Positions 31,828 to 41,777 of a stretch of DNA of 62,943 nt are shown piece by piece; position 1 is the stretch's first letter, and the number at the start of each line of letters is the position of its first letter. The translations under genes and the position numbers were made by a program. Source of the DNA: Leptolyngbya iicbica LK (GTDB lineage Bacteria > Cyanobacteriota > Cyanobacteriia > Phormidesmidales > Phormidesmidaceae); contig NZ_QVFV01000005.1 of NCBI RefSeq assembly GCF_004212215.1, positions 307,174 to 370,116 of the forward strand, written 5' to 3'. Below the pieces are notes generated by a model, which saw nothing but the letters and a program-made list of their open reading frames with translations, had not been told where the DNA came from and made no database searches.

Positions 31828-33627
31828 ATGTCCCTACAGATTTTGGGTAGCCGATACAGCATTATTCAACCATTGGGTGGCGGTGGCTTCGGCCAAACGT
31901 TTCTGGCCAATGATCTCCACTTGCCAGGGCATCCCTGTTGCGTCGTCAAGCGTCTACAGCCGCGCAACACCGATGGTATTTCCCTCGAGTCGGCTCGTCG
32001 TTTGTTCAACAGTGAGGCCGAAGCGCTTTACACCTTGGGCAATCACGATCAGATCCCTCGATTGCTGGCCCACTTTGAAGAAAATCGACACTTTTATCTA
32101 GCACAAGAATATATTCAAGGCGATTTGTTAACCGAAGAAGTGCATCCTGGGGCGCAACTGACGGAAACGCAAACCGTCGAACTGCTTCAAGATGTGTTGA
32201 CCACCCTCTGCACTGTTCATGATCATGGGGTGATTCATCGTGATATCAAACCCTCTAATTTGATTCGCCGCGATCGCGATCGCAAGATTGTGCTGATTGA
32301 CTTTGGCGCAGTCAAACAAATCAGTAGCCAATCCCTAGATGACGCTGCCAATCCCTACAGCATGACCGTCGCTGTCGGCTCCTTAGGATACATGCCCAAC
32401 GAACAGCTCGCAGGCCAACCCTGTTTGAGCAGTGACATTTACGCCGTCGGCATTCTGGCATTGCAGGCCCTGACCGGACGCGATCCGAAGCGCATTCCTA
32501 AAGACCCCACCACCAGCGAACTGATGTGGCGTGACCTGGTTTCTATCCGGCCTGCACTGGCCAGCGTGCTGGATAAAATGGTGCGCTATGACTATCGTCA
32601 GCGCTATACCAATGCACAAGAAGCGTTGGCGGCGCTCAATCAAGCGACGGCACCAGCTCAGGCTTCAGCACCCTCTCAAAGTCTGCAAATTGATTTGACC
32701 TCGCAGGCACTTGAGGCCCATGTTGCCTGGCTAGAGCGTGCTGATGAACTGTTTGAGCAAAGTCGCTTTCATGAAGCGGCGCGCTGCTACGAAAAAGTGG
32801 TAAAAGTGCAGCCCAATGCCACCACGGCCTGGTTCAAATTGGGGATAGCCCTCGACAACATCGAGCAATACGCCCTGGCCGTTGAGGCCTATCAAACGGT
32901 GACCGAGCGGCAAGCGGAAGATTATTTGGCCTGGCTCAAATTAGGCAAAGTGAGGGAGCGCTTAGGGCAGTATGAAGCCGCCCTCATTGCCTACGATGAA
33001 GTGCTGAAGCTGCAGCCCAAAAACTACTGGGTGTGGGCCGATCGCGGCCAAATTTTAGAAAAAATGGGGCGCATCGAGGAGGCCCTAGCGGCCTACGATC
33101 GCGCCATTGAGCTAAAACCTGACTTTCAACTGGCGCTGGAGAGCCGGAAACAATTGCTGGTGAGGCTCAAGCGGGTGGACGAACTTTATACCTTAGAGCA
33201 TTACGACGATGCGATCGCCGCCTGTGATCAAGCCCTCAAAGAAAATCCCCAAGATGCCACCCTATGGCTGATGCGGGGCATGGCCCTGGAGAACCAAAAA
33301 GACTTGGCCGCTGCCGCGATCGCCTACAACACGGTCATTCGCTTACAGCCAGAGGATCACATGGCCTGGTTTCGTCTGGGTAACGTGCTCGAAGAATTGG
33401 GGCATCCCAAACGAGCGGCGAAGGCTTACAGCAACGTCACCCGCCTTCAGCCCCACAACCATTGGGCCTGGTATCAGCGGGGGCGGATGTTAGAGCAACT
33501 CTCGGACTATCGGGCAGCGATCGCCGCTTATCAAAAAGTGCTCAAACTGCAGCCCACCTTTGATTCCGCCCAAACCGCATGTCAACGTCTTTTGGGAAAG
33601 ACCCTTTCCCTGAGTAGCGTTAGGTAA
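31828..33627 (+). CDS. Ser/Thr protein kinase with C-terminal TPR repeats
   Basis: A 599-residue protein. The kinase domain covers about 9-270: Gly-rich loop LGGGGFGQTF (16-25), catalytic-type Lys41 in VVKRL, HRD at 137-139 followed by IKPSN, DFG at 158-160, and GSLGYMPNEQ in the activation segment. After a Pro/Ala/Ser linker, residues about 300-590 are tandem tetratricopeptide repeats (AWFKLGIALDNIEQYALAVEAYQ, and repeats like WADRGQILEKMGRIEEALAAYDRAIELKP). TPRs usually bind partner proteins. No membrane segment is seen, so it is cytoplasmic. Targets cannot be read from sequence. The ATG lies inside a GCGATCGC HIP1 site. It converges with glgP. Confidence 0.93.
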   Translation: MSLQILGSRYSIIQPLGGGGFGQTFLANDLHLPGHPCCVVKRLQPRNTDGISLESARRLFNSEAEALYTLGNHDQIPRLLAHFEENRHFYLAQEYIQGDLLTEEVHPGAQLTETQTVELLQDVLTTLCTVHDHGVIHRDIKPSNLIRRDRDRKIVLIDFGAVKQISSQSLDDAANPYSMTVAVGSLGYMPNEQLAGQPCLSSDIYAVGILALQALTGRDPKRIPKDPTTSELMWRDLVSIRPALASVLDKMVRYDYRQRYTNAQEALAALNQATAPAQASAPSQSLQIDLTSQALEAHVAWLERADELFEQSRFHEAARCYEKVVKVQPNATTAWFKLGIALDNIEQYALAVEAYQTVTERQAEDYLAWLKLGKVRERLGQYEAALIAYDEVLKLQPKNYWVWADRGQILEKMGRIEEALAAYDRAIELKPDFQLALESRKQLLVRLKRVDELYTLEHYDDAIAACDQALKENPQDATLWLMRGMALENQKDLAAAAIAYNTVIRLQPEDHMAWFRLGNVLEELGHPKRAAKAYSNVTRLQPHNHWAWYQRGRMLEQLSDYRAAIAAYQKVLKLQPTFDSAQTACQRLLGKTLSLSSVR

Positions 33628-33677
33628 TCTCAGGGATACTCCTCTTCCCGACCCTGTCCCGATCACCTTCCCAAACT

Positions 33678-36314
33678 TTAAGCTTGGGATGCTGCCGGAG
33701 TGGGGGGCACATCGGGAATGCTGGACGTCATATTAATGGCGACTGCTTCTGGGTTGGCCCAGAGAATGAGACGCGGCTCTAGGGAACTGTGCAAATAACG
33801 ATGTCTGGGCAGCAGCCGCAAAGACAGCCCTTGTAAACCGCTGGTGACGTACTGCATCTCGGCTGCATACAAGCTGTTGCCATCCGCATCTTGACCTTGA
33901 TAGTCCATCGCGATGGAAATGCCGGTGTGCATCTCCCCATCCACTTGCACGGTGCCCTGATAAAGTTCGACCAAAAGGTCTTCAGGACTCAACTGGCCTA
34001 GGGCAATTTTGGCCTGCACGTTAAAGGTTTCGTTGACCTGCAGGGCTGACGGCGCAGCAATGTCAATGGCTTTAATTTTCATGTCATACCAATGCTCAGA
34101 CAGATGGGTGTGCCAGGCAGCCAGTTCTTTGGCTGGGGCATACTGGTCAGCCCTCAACTGATGGAGGCGATCGCTCACCATAAAGTAGGCGCGACGAGCG
34201 TATTCTTTCACCATGCGAGACGTGTTGAAGCGAGGCGTATTGAGATAAATCGCATCCTTCATTTTGGCGACCCAGCCTCGGGGGATGTCGTTTTCATCGC
34301 GATCGTAAAAGAGTGGCACCACTTCTTTTTCAATCAGCTCATACAGCGCATTCGCTTCGACCTCATCCTGGTAATCGGGGTCGTCATATTCTTCACCAGA
34401 GCCGATCGCCCACCCCGTTCTCACGTAGTCGGCCTCATCCCACCAACCATCGAGCACGCTCAGATTCAGCAACCCATTCATCGCCGCTTTCATGCCGCTG
34501 GTGCCGGAGGCTTCGCGAGGCCGCCGGGGATTGTTGAGCCAGATATCGGCCCCCGCCACCATGGCGCGAGCGATGTGAATGTCGTAGTTAGGGACAAACA
34601 CAATCGAGCTATCGAGTCCTTTATCCCGGGTGAAATGGATGATGCTGCGGATGAGCTCTTTGCCGGGAATATCTTTGGGGTGCGCCTTGCCCGCAATCAC
34701 AAACTGGACGCGCTGCCGCCGCTGGCCGTCGCCAGTGATAATTTTACGAATGCGGTCTAAATCGTGGAGAAATAAGGTGGCGCGTTTATAGGTGGCAAAC
34801 CGTCGCGCAAAGCCAATCGTCAAAACGGCGGGGTCTAGAATTTCGGCCGCTTTGGCCACCTCGGTAGGGGCGGCATCGCGCTCGAGCAAGCTTTTCTGTA
34901 AATGGCTCCGCGCATACTTCACCAACTGCGAGCGACAGAGTTCGTGGTTGCGCCACAGCTCTTCGTCCGGAATGGATTGAACCCGCTCCCAGAGGTCATC
35001 TTTGGCCCCTGCCTGTGACCAGTTTGGCCCGAGGTAGCGATCGTAGAGTTCTTGCGTCGACTTAGCCACGCAACTACGAGCATGGACGCCATTCGTGATG
35101 GCGGTGATCGGCACTTCTGCTTGGGGCAGGTCTTGCCATAGCCCACCAAACATCTCCCGCGAAACGGCACCGTGGAGCTGACTGACGCCGTTGACAAAGG
35201 AGGCGGTTTTAATGGCTAACACCGCCATGCTAAAGGGGGTAGAGAGATCGCCCGTATCTTCGCGACCTAACGCGAGAAATTCATCATCGGAGAGGCCAAA
35301 TTTGCGGGCGTAGCGACCGAGATAGTACAGAATTTTGTCAGAACTGAACAGGTCGATGCCCGCCGGTACCGGAGTGTGGGTCGTAAAAATTTGGCTGGAC
35401 GCTGCCATCTGCAAAGCTTCTGGATAGGCCAGTCCGTCACGCTCCATAAAACGGCGAATCCGCTCTAGGGCGAGGAAGGCGGAATGACCCTCATTCATGT
35501 GGTAAGCGGTGGGCTTGAGTCCCAGCGCTTCGAGCATGCGGACGCCCCCAATGCCCAGCATGATTTCTTGGTGAATCCGCATGTCGATATCGCCCCCGTA
35601 AAGGCGATCGCAGATGTCTTGGTCGTATTGATTGTTCGGCTCGATGTTGGTGTCCAACAAATAGAGCGGTACGGTGCCGACCTGCACGCGCCAGATGCGG
35701 GCATAGACCGTGCGACCAGGATATTCCACCGCGATGCGCATCTCGGAGCCCTGATCGTCGCGCTCTAGTTCCAGCGGCATATTGTAAAAGTCATTGACCG
35801 GATAGCGCTCTTGCTGCCAGCCATCGGCGTTGAAATATTGCGCAAAGTAGCCTTCTTGATAGAGCAGGCCCACACCCACCAGCGGTAAGCCTAGATCGCT
35901 GGCTGATTTGAGATGATCGCCCGCCAGTACTCCTAAACCGCCAGAGTACACCGGCATACAAGAGGTCAGCCCAAACTCCATCGAAAAGTAGGCATAGCAT
36001 TCGTCTGATTGCGGCCGATTGCGGTGGTGCCAGGTGCGCTCGCTCAGATAATCATCCAGGCGCTGCACGGCTCGATCAGCTTGGGCGACAAAGCCCTCGT
36101 CATCCGCGATCGCCTGCAACCGCTGCTGATTGATCATCCCCAACATCAGCACCGGGTTGTAATGGCTGGATTCCCACAGGTCGGGGTCAAGTCGGCGAAA
36201 TAGCTCGATCGTATCGACATCCCAATCCCACTGCAGGTTATAGGCCAGCTTCTTTAATCCGGCCAGGCGCGGGGGCAAGGCAGGGGTGACGTTAAAGGTG
36301 CGAATTGGGCGCAT
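33678..36314 (-). CDS. glgP: Alpha-glucan (glycogen) phosphorylase
   Basis: An 878-residue enzyme of the shorter DUF3417-containing phosphorylase branch. Its N-terminus is VTPALPPRLAGLKKLAYNLQWDW, followed by CMPVYSGGLGVLAGDHLKSASDLG and HTPVPAGIDLF. The PLP site is REASGTSGMKAAMNG with its lysine at residue 609. Phosphorylases release glucose-1-phosphate from glycogen. The final 120 residues form a beta-rich extra region (SALQVNETFNVQAKIALG onward), which is usual for the branch. The protein is cytoplasmic. The neighbouring kinase gene converges with it; no other glycogen genes are in the window. Confidence 0.94.
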   Translation of the reverse strand: MRPIRTFNVTPALPPRLAGLKKLAYNLQWDWDVDTIELFRRLDPDLWESSHYNPVLMLGMINQQRLQAIADDEGFVAQADRAVQRLDDYLSERTWHHRNRPQSDECYAYFSMEFGLTSCMPVYSGGLGVLAGDHLKSASDLGLPLVGVGLLYQEGYFAQYFNADGWQQERYPVNDFYNMPLELERDDQGSEMRIAVEYPGRTVYARIWRVQVGTVPLYLLDTNIEPNNQYDQDICDRLYGGDIDMRIHQEIMLGIGGVRMLEALGLKPTAYHMNEGHSAFLALERIRRFMERDGLAYPEALQMAASSQIFTTHTPVPAGIDLFSSDKILYYLGRYARKFGLSDDEFLALGREDTGDLSTPFSMAVLAIKTASFVNGVSQLHGAVSREMFGGLWQDLPQAEVPITAITNGVHARSCVAKSTQELYDRYLGPNWSQAGAKDDLWERVQSIPDEELWRNHELCRSQLVKYARSHLQKSLLERDAAPTEVAKAAEILDPAVLTIGFARRFATYKRATLFLHDLDRIRKIITGDGQRRQRVQFVIAGKAHPKDIPGKELIRSIIHFTRDKGLDSSIVFVPNYDIHIARAMVAGADIWLNNPRRPREASGTSGMKAAMNGLLNLSVLDGWWDEADYVRTGWAIGSGEEYDDPDYQDEVEANALYELIEKEVVPLFYDRDENDIPRGWVAKMKDAIYLNTPRFNTSRMVKEYARRAYFMVSDRLHQLRADQYAPAKELAAWHTHLSEHWYDMKIKAIDIAAPSALQVNETFNVQAKIALGQLSPEDLLVELYQGTVQVDGEMHTGISIAMDYQGQDADGNSLYAAEMQYVTSGLQGLSLRLLPRHRYLHSSLEPRLILWANPEAVAINMTSSIPDVPPTPAASQA

Positions 36315-36823
36315 AGTTCCAGAATGTCTGATGTCTATAGAGCGTTAATGATGCGATCGCAGTCTACAGAGGATATGGATTTATCGCCTCTGACGACAGC
36401 AATAACAGTAATTGTGACGGTCAATACCAGCGCCGCTGAGACCCTTAACACTCTTTTGGGGATTGTTATCTCAAAACATTGAGTTATGTACGCAATGTTC
36501 AACTGGGTGGGTTGATCCATAACTGCACAGATTCGTCCGAGGGAACCCTCTCCTGAATCCGATATTTTCCGGTTCATCGCTGTGGCAAATTTTTGTGATG
36601 GCAGCGATCGTCGGTGTCTTCATCAGACCACATCAGGCTTTCACGGATTCAAGCCAGCGCTTCAGATGCGGTTCCAATCACAAAATTTGCCCGCTCAATT
36701 CAGCGGAGCTTCATCAAATCGACGAGAAAATCTAATTCTTTAACCTGTCCTTTACGTCGGCTCGGTAGTATCTCACAGAACAACGTGCGAAAACTGATAA
36801 TCGAACGTGAGGGAGATTTTGAG
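36315..36823. other. Intergenic region with the pstS promoter zone
   Basis: A minus-strand frame of 80 residues (36335-36577) with one hydrophobic stretch ends 21 bases before glgP; I see no ribosome-binding site or family and do not call it. Bases 36739-36757 hold a Pho-box-like repeat, listed separately. Confidence 0.35.
36739..36757 (+). promoter_or_regulatory. Candidate Pho box upstream of pstS
   Basis: TTTAACCT (36739-36746), a 3-base spacer, then CTTTACGT (36750-36757). The first unit matches the cyanobacterial Pho-box pattern YTTAAYYT fully and the second in 6 of 8 positions, at the expected 11-base pitch. It lies 67 bases before the pstS start. SphR/PhoB binding is inferred from pattern and position only. 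Confidence 0.45.
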
Positions 36824-37843
36824 ATGATATCGATCAAGCAATTTGCTTATTCTTTGTCACTGGTGGCCCTGTTGGGTAGCGCCGTGGCTTGTGGTGCTCC
36901 TACTGATACAGCTGACACCACCACTGAAGAAGGTGGGGAAGAAGTTGCCGCCACCGACGGCGGTTCTGATTTAGAAGGCTCTATCACCGTTGACGGTTCC
37001 AGCACCGTTTTCCCGATTTCGGAAGCCATGGCTGAGGAATTCCAAATCGCCAACCCAGGTGTGCGGATTACAGTCGGCGCTTCGGGGACTGGCGGCGGCT
37101 TCGAGAAGTTCTGTAATGGGGAAACTCAAATTTCCAACGCTTCTCGCGGTGTCAAGCAAGAAGAGATCGACAACTGTGCTGAAAACGGCATCGAAATGAT
37201 TGAGGTGCCGGTGGCCACTGACGCATTGTCAGTTGTGGTTAACAACGATAATGATTGGGCGGCCTGTATGACCATTGAGCAGCTCAACACCATGTGGGCT
37301 CCGGAAGCTGAGGGCACGGTTACTAACTGGAACCAGATTGACCCGAGCTTCCCAGATGCTGAGCTCATCCTTTACGGTCCGGGTACTGACTCGGGTACCT
37401 TTGACTACTTTACCGATGTGGTGAATGGTGAAGAGGGGGCCAGCCGCGGCGACTACACTTCCAGCGAAGACGACAACGTCTTGGTACAGGGGGTAGAAGG
37501 TGACACGAATGCGATCGCTTACTTCGGTTTTGCCTACTACTTCGAAAACCAAGATCGGATGAAATCGGTTGCGATTGACGACGGTAGTGGAAATTGCGTT
37601 TCCCCCAGCCCAGAAACCGTACTGGCAGGTGAGTATACGCCTTTCTCCCGGCCGCTCTTCATCTACGTCAATGCCGCTGCGTATGAAGAAGATCCTACTG
37701 TTCAAGCCTTTGTGGACTTTTACCTAGACCCGGCGAATGAGCAGTTTGTGGCCGATACTGGCTACGTGCCTCTGTCTGGCGAAAAGTATGAAGCCTCTTT
37801 GGCGGCTGTGAAAGGTGGCGAAGTTAAATCCACTGCTGAGTAA
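36824..37843 (+). CDS. pstS: Phosphate ABC transporter, substrate-binding lipoprotein
   Basis: The ATG at 36824 follows GGAG and opens a lipoprotein signal ([20 protein letters not shown], lipobox cysteine at residue 23); this gives 339 residues. A longer frame back to 36614 is not supported. Phosphate-binding features are IEGSI-like [20 protein letters not shown] at the start of the domain, [13 protein letters not shown], and [14 protein letters not shown] Glu/Thr-rich linker sits between the lipid anchor and the domain. It captures phosphate in the periplasm and passes it to PstC-PstA. It is the first gene of pstSCAB. A hairpin after the stop may explain higher pstS than pstC output. Confidence 0.96.
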   Translation: MISIKQFAYSLSLVALLGSAVACGAPTDTADTTTEEGGEEVAATDGGSDLEGSITVDGSSTVFPISEAMAEEFQIANPGVRITVGASGTGGGFEKFCNGETQISNASRGVKQEEIDNCAENGIEMIEVPVATDALSVVVNNDNDWAACMTIEQLNTMWAPEAEGTVTNWNQIDPSFPDAELILYGPGTDSGTFDYFTDVVNGEEGASRGDYTSSEDDNVLVQGVEGDTNAIAYFGFAYYFENQDRMKSVAIDDGSGNCVSPSPETVLAGEYTPFSRPLFIYVNAAAYEEDPTVQAFVDFYLDPANEQFVADTGYVPLSGEKYEASLAAVKGGEVKSTAE

Positions 37844-37873
37844 TCTCACTTACTGAGATTCACTGACTAGGTA

Positions 37874-37899
37874 GGGGGGTATGATTGCGAATGCCCCCT
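37874..37899 (+). terminator. Attenuator-like hairpin between pstS and pstC
   Basis: GGGGGTAT (37875-37882) pairs with ATGCCCCC (37891-37898), with one G-U pair, around an 8-base loop. A T-rich stretch (TTGCCTTTATTC) follows. It sits 31 bases after the pstS stop. Partial termination here would give more pstS than permease mRNA, a common arrangement for binding-protein genes. Confidence 0.5.
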
Positions 37900-38036
37900 T
37901 GCCTTTATTCAGTTCATCTTTGATTCGCTGAGCTGCCACTATAAATCTACTGACTTTTCAAGGTCAATGCTGCAGCTAGCAGTTAAGAAGATAGTCGCGT
38001 GTTTACTCGCGCTTAGACCCATATTTAAGAGTTGCT

Positions 38037-38981
38037 ATGACTCAAAGCGTTTTCCCTGATGCAGGGGTTAACCAGAGTGATCTCTGGAAACCCAATCGTT
38101 CCGCCAGCAAGATGTCGCAGAAAGCTGTGGTGATCTTGTTCGGGGCGTTTGCCATGGTGTCGGTGCTCACCACCTTTGGCATCGTCTTTACGCTGCTATT
38201 CGAAACGATTGAATTCTTTCTCGAGGTCTCCCCACTACATTTTTTTACCGCAACTCGTTGGACTCCGCTGTTTGCCAATCCTGAGTTTGGCATCATTGTC
38301 TTACTTTGCGGCACATTCCTGACCTCTGTCATTGGTTTGTTAATTGCGATCCCACTCGGGCTGCTGTCAGCGATTTGTTTAAGTGAATATGCGCCCAGAA
38401 AGGCAAGAGCTTTCCTCAAGCCGGCCTTGGAGGTTTTGGCTGGCGTGCCGACGGTCGTTTTTGGTTACTTTGCTTTGTTGCTGGTAACCCCGGTTTTGCG
38501 ATCGTTTATTCCTGATATGCAGGTCTTCAACGCGCTAAGCGCAGGCTTTGTGCTGGGATTTGCAATTTTGCCGACAATTGCCTCCCTCAGCGAAGACGCA
38601 ATTTTTGCAGTGCCGAATAGTTTGCGACAAGGGTGTTATGCGCTAGGTGCCACCAAGCGCGAAACGATCACTGGAGTCGTTTTGCCAGCAGCCCTTTCAG
38701 GCATCGTGTCATCGATTATTTTGGGCGTGTCGAGAGCCGTAGGCGAGACCATGATTGTGACGTTGGCGGCCGGGCAAAGTCCAACGCTGACGCTCGACCC
38801 CCGGGTTTCCATTCAAACGATGACCGCGTTTATTGTGCAGGTGACCAAAGGGGATGCCCCTTATGGCTCAATCGAGTTTAAGACGCTGTTTGCCGTGGGG
38901 ATGACGCTATTTGTCATCACCTTGGTGCTGAACCTCATCAGCTACTGGTTTGTGCGGAAGTATCAGGAGAAGTACGAATAA
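38037..38981 (+). CDS. pstC: Phosphate ABC transporter permease PstC
   Basis: A 314-residue permease with six membrane segments after a cytoplasmic N-terminus of about 30 residues. The ABC-permease EAA loop is seen as SLRQGCYALGATKRETITGVVLPAALSGI (about 197-225). The block LEVLAGVPTVVFGYFALL is typical of PstC. It forms the membrane channel with PstA. Its TAA stop overlaps the pstA ATG by one base (TAATG), so translation is coupled. Confidence 0.95.
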   Translation: MTQSVFPDAGVNQSDLWKPNRSASKMSQKAVVILFGAFAMVSVLTTFGIVFTLLFETIEFFLEVSPLHFFTATRWTPLFANPEFGIIVLLCGTFLTSVIGLLIAIPLGLLSAICLSEYAPRKARAFLKPALEVLAGVPTVVFGYFALLLVTPVLRSFIPDMQVFNALSAGFVLGFAILPTIASLSEDAIFAVPNSLRQGCYALGATKRETITGVVLPAALSGIVSSIILGVSRAVGETMIVTLAAGQSPTLTLDPRVSIQTMTAFIVQVTKGDAPYGSIEFKTLFAVGMTLFVITLVLNLISYWFVRKYQEKYE

Positions 38982-39901
38982 TGGTCTCCCCTCAAAAATC
39001 GGTTGAGTCTAGTCGCAGCGACTATCAGCCTCAGCTGCAAAAACGCTACAAAATTGACCAAATTTTCCAGATTATTAGCTGGATGGCAGTTCTGTCTGGC
39101 ATTGTTGTTTTGACAGTTCTCATTGTCGGGATCTTGATTCAGGGGATTCCTAACCTGAGCTGGGATTTCTTAGTGTCACCGCCATCTCGTAAACCAGAGC
39201 AAGCGGGTATTTGGCCTGCTTTCTTGGGCTCAATCATTCTGCTAATCATCACGGCCGCAGTCTCGATTCCGATTGGGGTGGGCACCGGCATTTTCTTGCA
39301 GGAGTTCGCTAAAGACAACAAGCTGGCGCAGATTATTGAAATCAACATTAGTAACCTGGCGGCAGTCCCTTCAATTATCTATGGTCTGCTCGGCTTATTT
39401 GCCTTTGCGCGGATTTTTGGATTTATCACAGGTGGGCGCAGCATTTTGTCAGGCGGATTGACCTTGGCACTACTCATTTTGCCAGTCATTATTGTGGCGA
39501 CACGAGAGGCACTGAAAGCGGTGCCTGATAGCATTCGTCTAGCGGGTATGGCGTTGGGCGCGACTCGCTGGCAAACGGTGCGGACCCATGTGCTGCCTCA
39601 GGCGATTCCTGGCATTATGACGGGCACCATTTTGGCCTTGTCTCGGGCGATTGGCGAAACCGCACCCATTATCGTGGTCGGGGCGGCCGCGTTCGTTCCC
39701 TTTGCACCCACATTGACGATTGAGGGGTTGCAAGAACCGGCGTTTACGGCCTTGCCAATTCAGATTTTTAACTGGGTGAGTCGGCCTCAAGAAGAGTTTC
39801 ATTACATCGCGGCTTCGGCCATCATTGTGCTGATGATTGTGCTGTTGGTAATGAACGCAACCGCGATTTTTGTCCGTAACCGCTTCCAAAGTTCCCGCTA
39901 G
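38981..39901 (+). CDS. pstA: Phosphate ABC transporter permease PstA
   Basis: A 306-residue permease with six membrane segments. It has the matching EAA loop (SIRLAGMALGATRWQTVRTHVLPQAIPGI) and the block NLAAVPSIIYGLLGLFAF typical of PstA. The N-terminal 30 residues are polar. It pairs with PstC to make the phosphate channel. It starts within the stop of pstC and is followed by pstB after 43 bases. Confidence 0.95.
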   Translation: MVSPQKSVESSRSDYQPQLQKRYKIDQIFQIISWMAVLSGIVVLTVLIVGILIQGIPNLSWDFLVSPPSRKPEQAGIWPAFLGSIILLIITAAVSIPIGVGTGIFLQEFAKDNKLAQIIEINISNLAAVPSIIYGLLGLFAFARIFGFITGGRSILSGGLTLALLILPVIIVATREALKAVPDSIRLAGMALGATRWQTVRTHVLPQAIPGIMTGTILALSRAIGETAPIIVVGAAAFVPFAPTLTIEGLQEPAFTALPIQIFNWVSRPQEEFHYIAASAIIVLMIVLLVMNATAIFVRNRFQSSR

Positions 39902-39944
39902 TCCTTGTTGATTTAAGATTCATTGTGTCAAGAGAGTAACTCCC

Positions 39945-40760
39945 ATGCAATCTGAACAATCTCCCACAACCACAGCTACTGAGCAGAAAAGCATCTTTCG
40001 GGTTGAGAATACCGATTATTACTACGGCTCCTTTAAGGCAGTGCGTGGGGTTAATTTGGAGATTCCGGTCAATAAGATCACCGCGTTTATTGGACCATCC
40101 GGTTGCGGTAAGAGCACGGTGTTGCGATGCTTCAACCGTCTGAATGATTTGATTGCTGGTGCTCATATCGACGGGCGGATTACCTTTCACGGTCAAGATA
40201 TTTACAGCAAAGCGGTTGACCCAACTGAGTTGCGTCGTCGGGTTGGCATGGTATTCCAAAAGCCGAACCCCTTCCCGAAGTCCATCTACGACAACATTGC
40301 CTTTGGTGCTCGCATCAATGGCTACCAGGGCGATATGGATGAGCTGGTGGAGCGGTCACTGCGCGGCGCGGCCCTATGGGATGAAGTGAAGGACAAGCTT
40401 AAAGAGAGTGGTCTTTCCATCTCTGGGGGACAACAACAGCGTCTCTGTATTGCCCGGGCGATCGCGATCGCCCCTGAGGTGATTTTGATGGACGAGCCTT
40501 GCTCAGCCTTGGACCCCATCTCCACCCTCAAGATTGAAGAGTTGATGCACCAACTCAAAGAGAACTACACCATCATTATCGTGACGCATAACATGCAGCA
40601 GGCGACCCGTGTGTCCGATAGGACGGCTTTCTATAATGCGGAAGCCACTGATTCGGGCAGCAAAGTCGGCTATTTGGTCGAGTACGACGTCACTGAAAAT
40701 ATTTTCAAGAATCCGCAGAACGAAGCCACGAGAGACTACGTATCGGGACGCTTCGGTTAA
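39945..40760 (+). CDS. pstB: Phosphate ABC transporter ATP-binding protein PstB
   Basis: A 271-residue ATPase. Walker A is GPSGCGKST, followed by [12 protein letters not shown], typical of PstB. The Q-loop region is [19 protein letters not shown], the signature is SISGGQQQR, Walker B is VILMDEP with CSALDP after it, and the switch His is in [10 protein letters not shown]. It powers phosphate import with PstC-PstA. The N-terminal 20 residues are an extra Ser/Thr-rich tail. It is the last gene of the operon; no phoU follows in the window. Confidence 0.96.
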   Translation: MQSEQSPTTTATEQKSIFRVENTDYYYGSFKAVRGVNLEIPVNKITAFIGPSGCGKSTVLRCFNRLNDLIAGAHIDGRITFHGQDIYSKAVDPTELRRRVGMVFQKPNPFPKSIYDNIAFGARINGYQGDMDELVERSLRGAALWDEVKDKLKESGLSISGGQQQRLCIARAIAIAPEVILMDEPCSALDPISTLKIEELMHQLKENYTIIIVTHNMQQATRVSDRTAFYNAEATDSGSKVGYLVEYDVTENIFKNPQNEATRDYVSGRFG

Positions 40761-41443
40761 GGCAAAGCCAAGCCTTTGGCCTTTGGTCTATTAAACCTCA
40801 TCCAGATTCAGAAGTGGAGTTTTAGCATCTGCTCGAACCTCACCGCCTGCGGCACCTCTCCTTCTCGAGGAGAGGTTTAAGAAGATTCTGGTTCCTCTCC
40901 TTGAGAAGGAAAGGTTAGATGAGGTTTTTCAGAATATGCAAAACTCCAGTTTTCAAATTGGACTTGGTTTAGCTAATTTAAGTAGCATTTCATTTGATTG
41001 GGAGGCTTAAAGCAACTGATAGGCCTGATTATTTTAGAGGATGTTTTAATGGGTCGATTTGTACAATCAAGCTCACCCGAGTCCATTAAGTCGTAGCTAT
41101 AAATTCTCATGCCATTGTCGATGACTCTGGGCAGTTTAAGTAGCCAAACATTGGCTGGATAGCGTTTCAAGCATCCTTTCACCCCATCGGACGGTTCGAG
41201 GTTGTGGCATTTGCTTTTAGTCGTCATATACTCAGGCTTACCAGATTGCGGTATTCATAGCTTTTTTGAGCCGATGAATCGAGCTGACGCTTGAGTCATT
41301 TAAGCTGAAATTCTGAACTTAGCACTGAGTTTTAATGAGTCCAACATCTCCCTTTAACCTCTAACAGAAACGAGAAAGATAAACTGAAGTTGAAAACAGT
41401 ATTAGATGATACTGTTTATTGTTTCTGAAAATAGATTAAAGCC
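40761..41443. repeat. Post-pst intergenic region with dispersed repeats
   Basis: Bases about 40796-40925 hold a composite element with AACCTCATCCAGATTCAGAA, CCTCTCCTTCTCGAGGAGAG and a reversed partner (CCTCTCCTTGAGAAGGAAAG, then GATGAGGTTTTTCAGAAT). The outer parts are inverted relative to each other, so the transcript could fold into a long hairpin. A minus-strand 84-residue frame (40973-41227, starting MTTKSKCHNLEPSDGVKGC) may be a small gene but has no family or clear ribosome-binding site. Nothing else is seen. Confidence 0.4.
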
Positions 41444-41578
41444 ATGAAGACTCAAGAACGTGCTCGTAATTTGCTGGCCCGACGTCGACAACAATTTGAA
41501 AACCGTCGAGCTTCTATGCTCGGTCGGACAGGGCAAGAAATTGTCGATCGCATCAACCCGACGGCTGCTTTGCAGTAG
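41444..41578 (+). CDS. Very small basic protein (44 residues)
   Basis: A frame of 44 codons starting at ATG 41444, too short for routine gene finding. The protein is strongly basic in its first half (MKTQERARNLLARRRQQFEN, then RRASMLGRTG) and helical, ending in EIVDRINPTAALQ. It is followed 44 bases later by a second small ORF in the same direction with a good ribosome-binding site. No family recognised. The coding call rests on the regular amphipathic composition and on the pair arrangement. Confidence 0.45.
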   Translation: MKTQERARNLLARRRQQFENRRASMLGRTGQEIVDRINPTAALQ

Positions 41579-41622
41579 TGCCGATTTGGTTTTGCAATGT
41601 TTCGTTTGTTAAGGAGTTTCTG

Positions 41623-41772
41623 ATGCGGTCCAAAACGTCTAAGGAAAAGGTGGAATTTGAGGTCTGGGCCTCTGCAGTCAAAGCGCAAATGCTTCGTGCG
41701 CTGCAAAAAACACGCTTGAAGCATGCCTCTGAATCATTAACAGAGAATGAGGCTGAAGAGTTGGCCTCTTAA
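41623..41772 (+). CDS. Very small helical protein (49 residues)
   Basis: The ATG at 41623 follows AAGGAG by 7 bases, a strong ribosome-binding site that decides this start over an upstream in-frame one at 41578. The protein (MRSKTSKEKVEFEVWASAVK, then a basic helix and an acidic tail ESLTENEAEELAS) is likely a single long helix with a charged switch from basic to acidic. It is convergent with the YggT gene, ending 5 bases before it. No family recognised. Confidence 0.55.
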   Translation: MRSKTSKEKVEFEVWASAVKAQMLRALQKTRLKHASESLTENEAEELAS

Positions 41773-41777
41773 GGGAG

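Noticed and set aside
36614-36823. N-terminal extension of pstS
   Set aside because: The lipoprotein signal and ribosome-binding site fix the start at 36824; the extension overlaps the candidate Pho box.
40973-41227. 84-residue minus-strand frame after pstB
   Set aside because: Composition is protein-like but there is no family or clear start signal; kept as a possibility within the intergenic entry rather than called as a gene.
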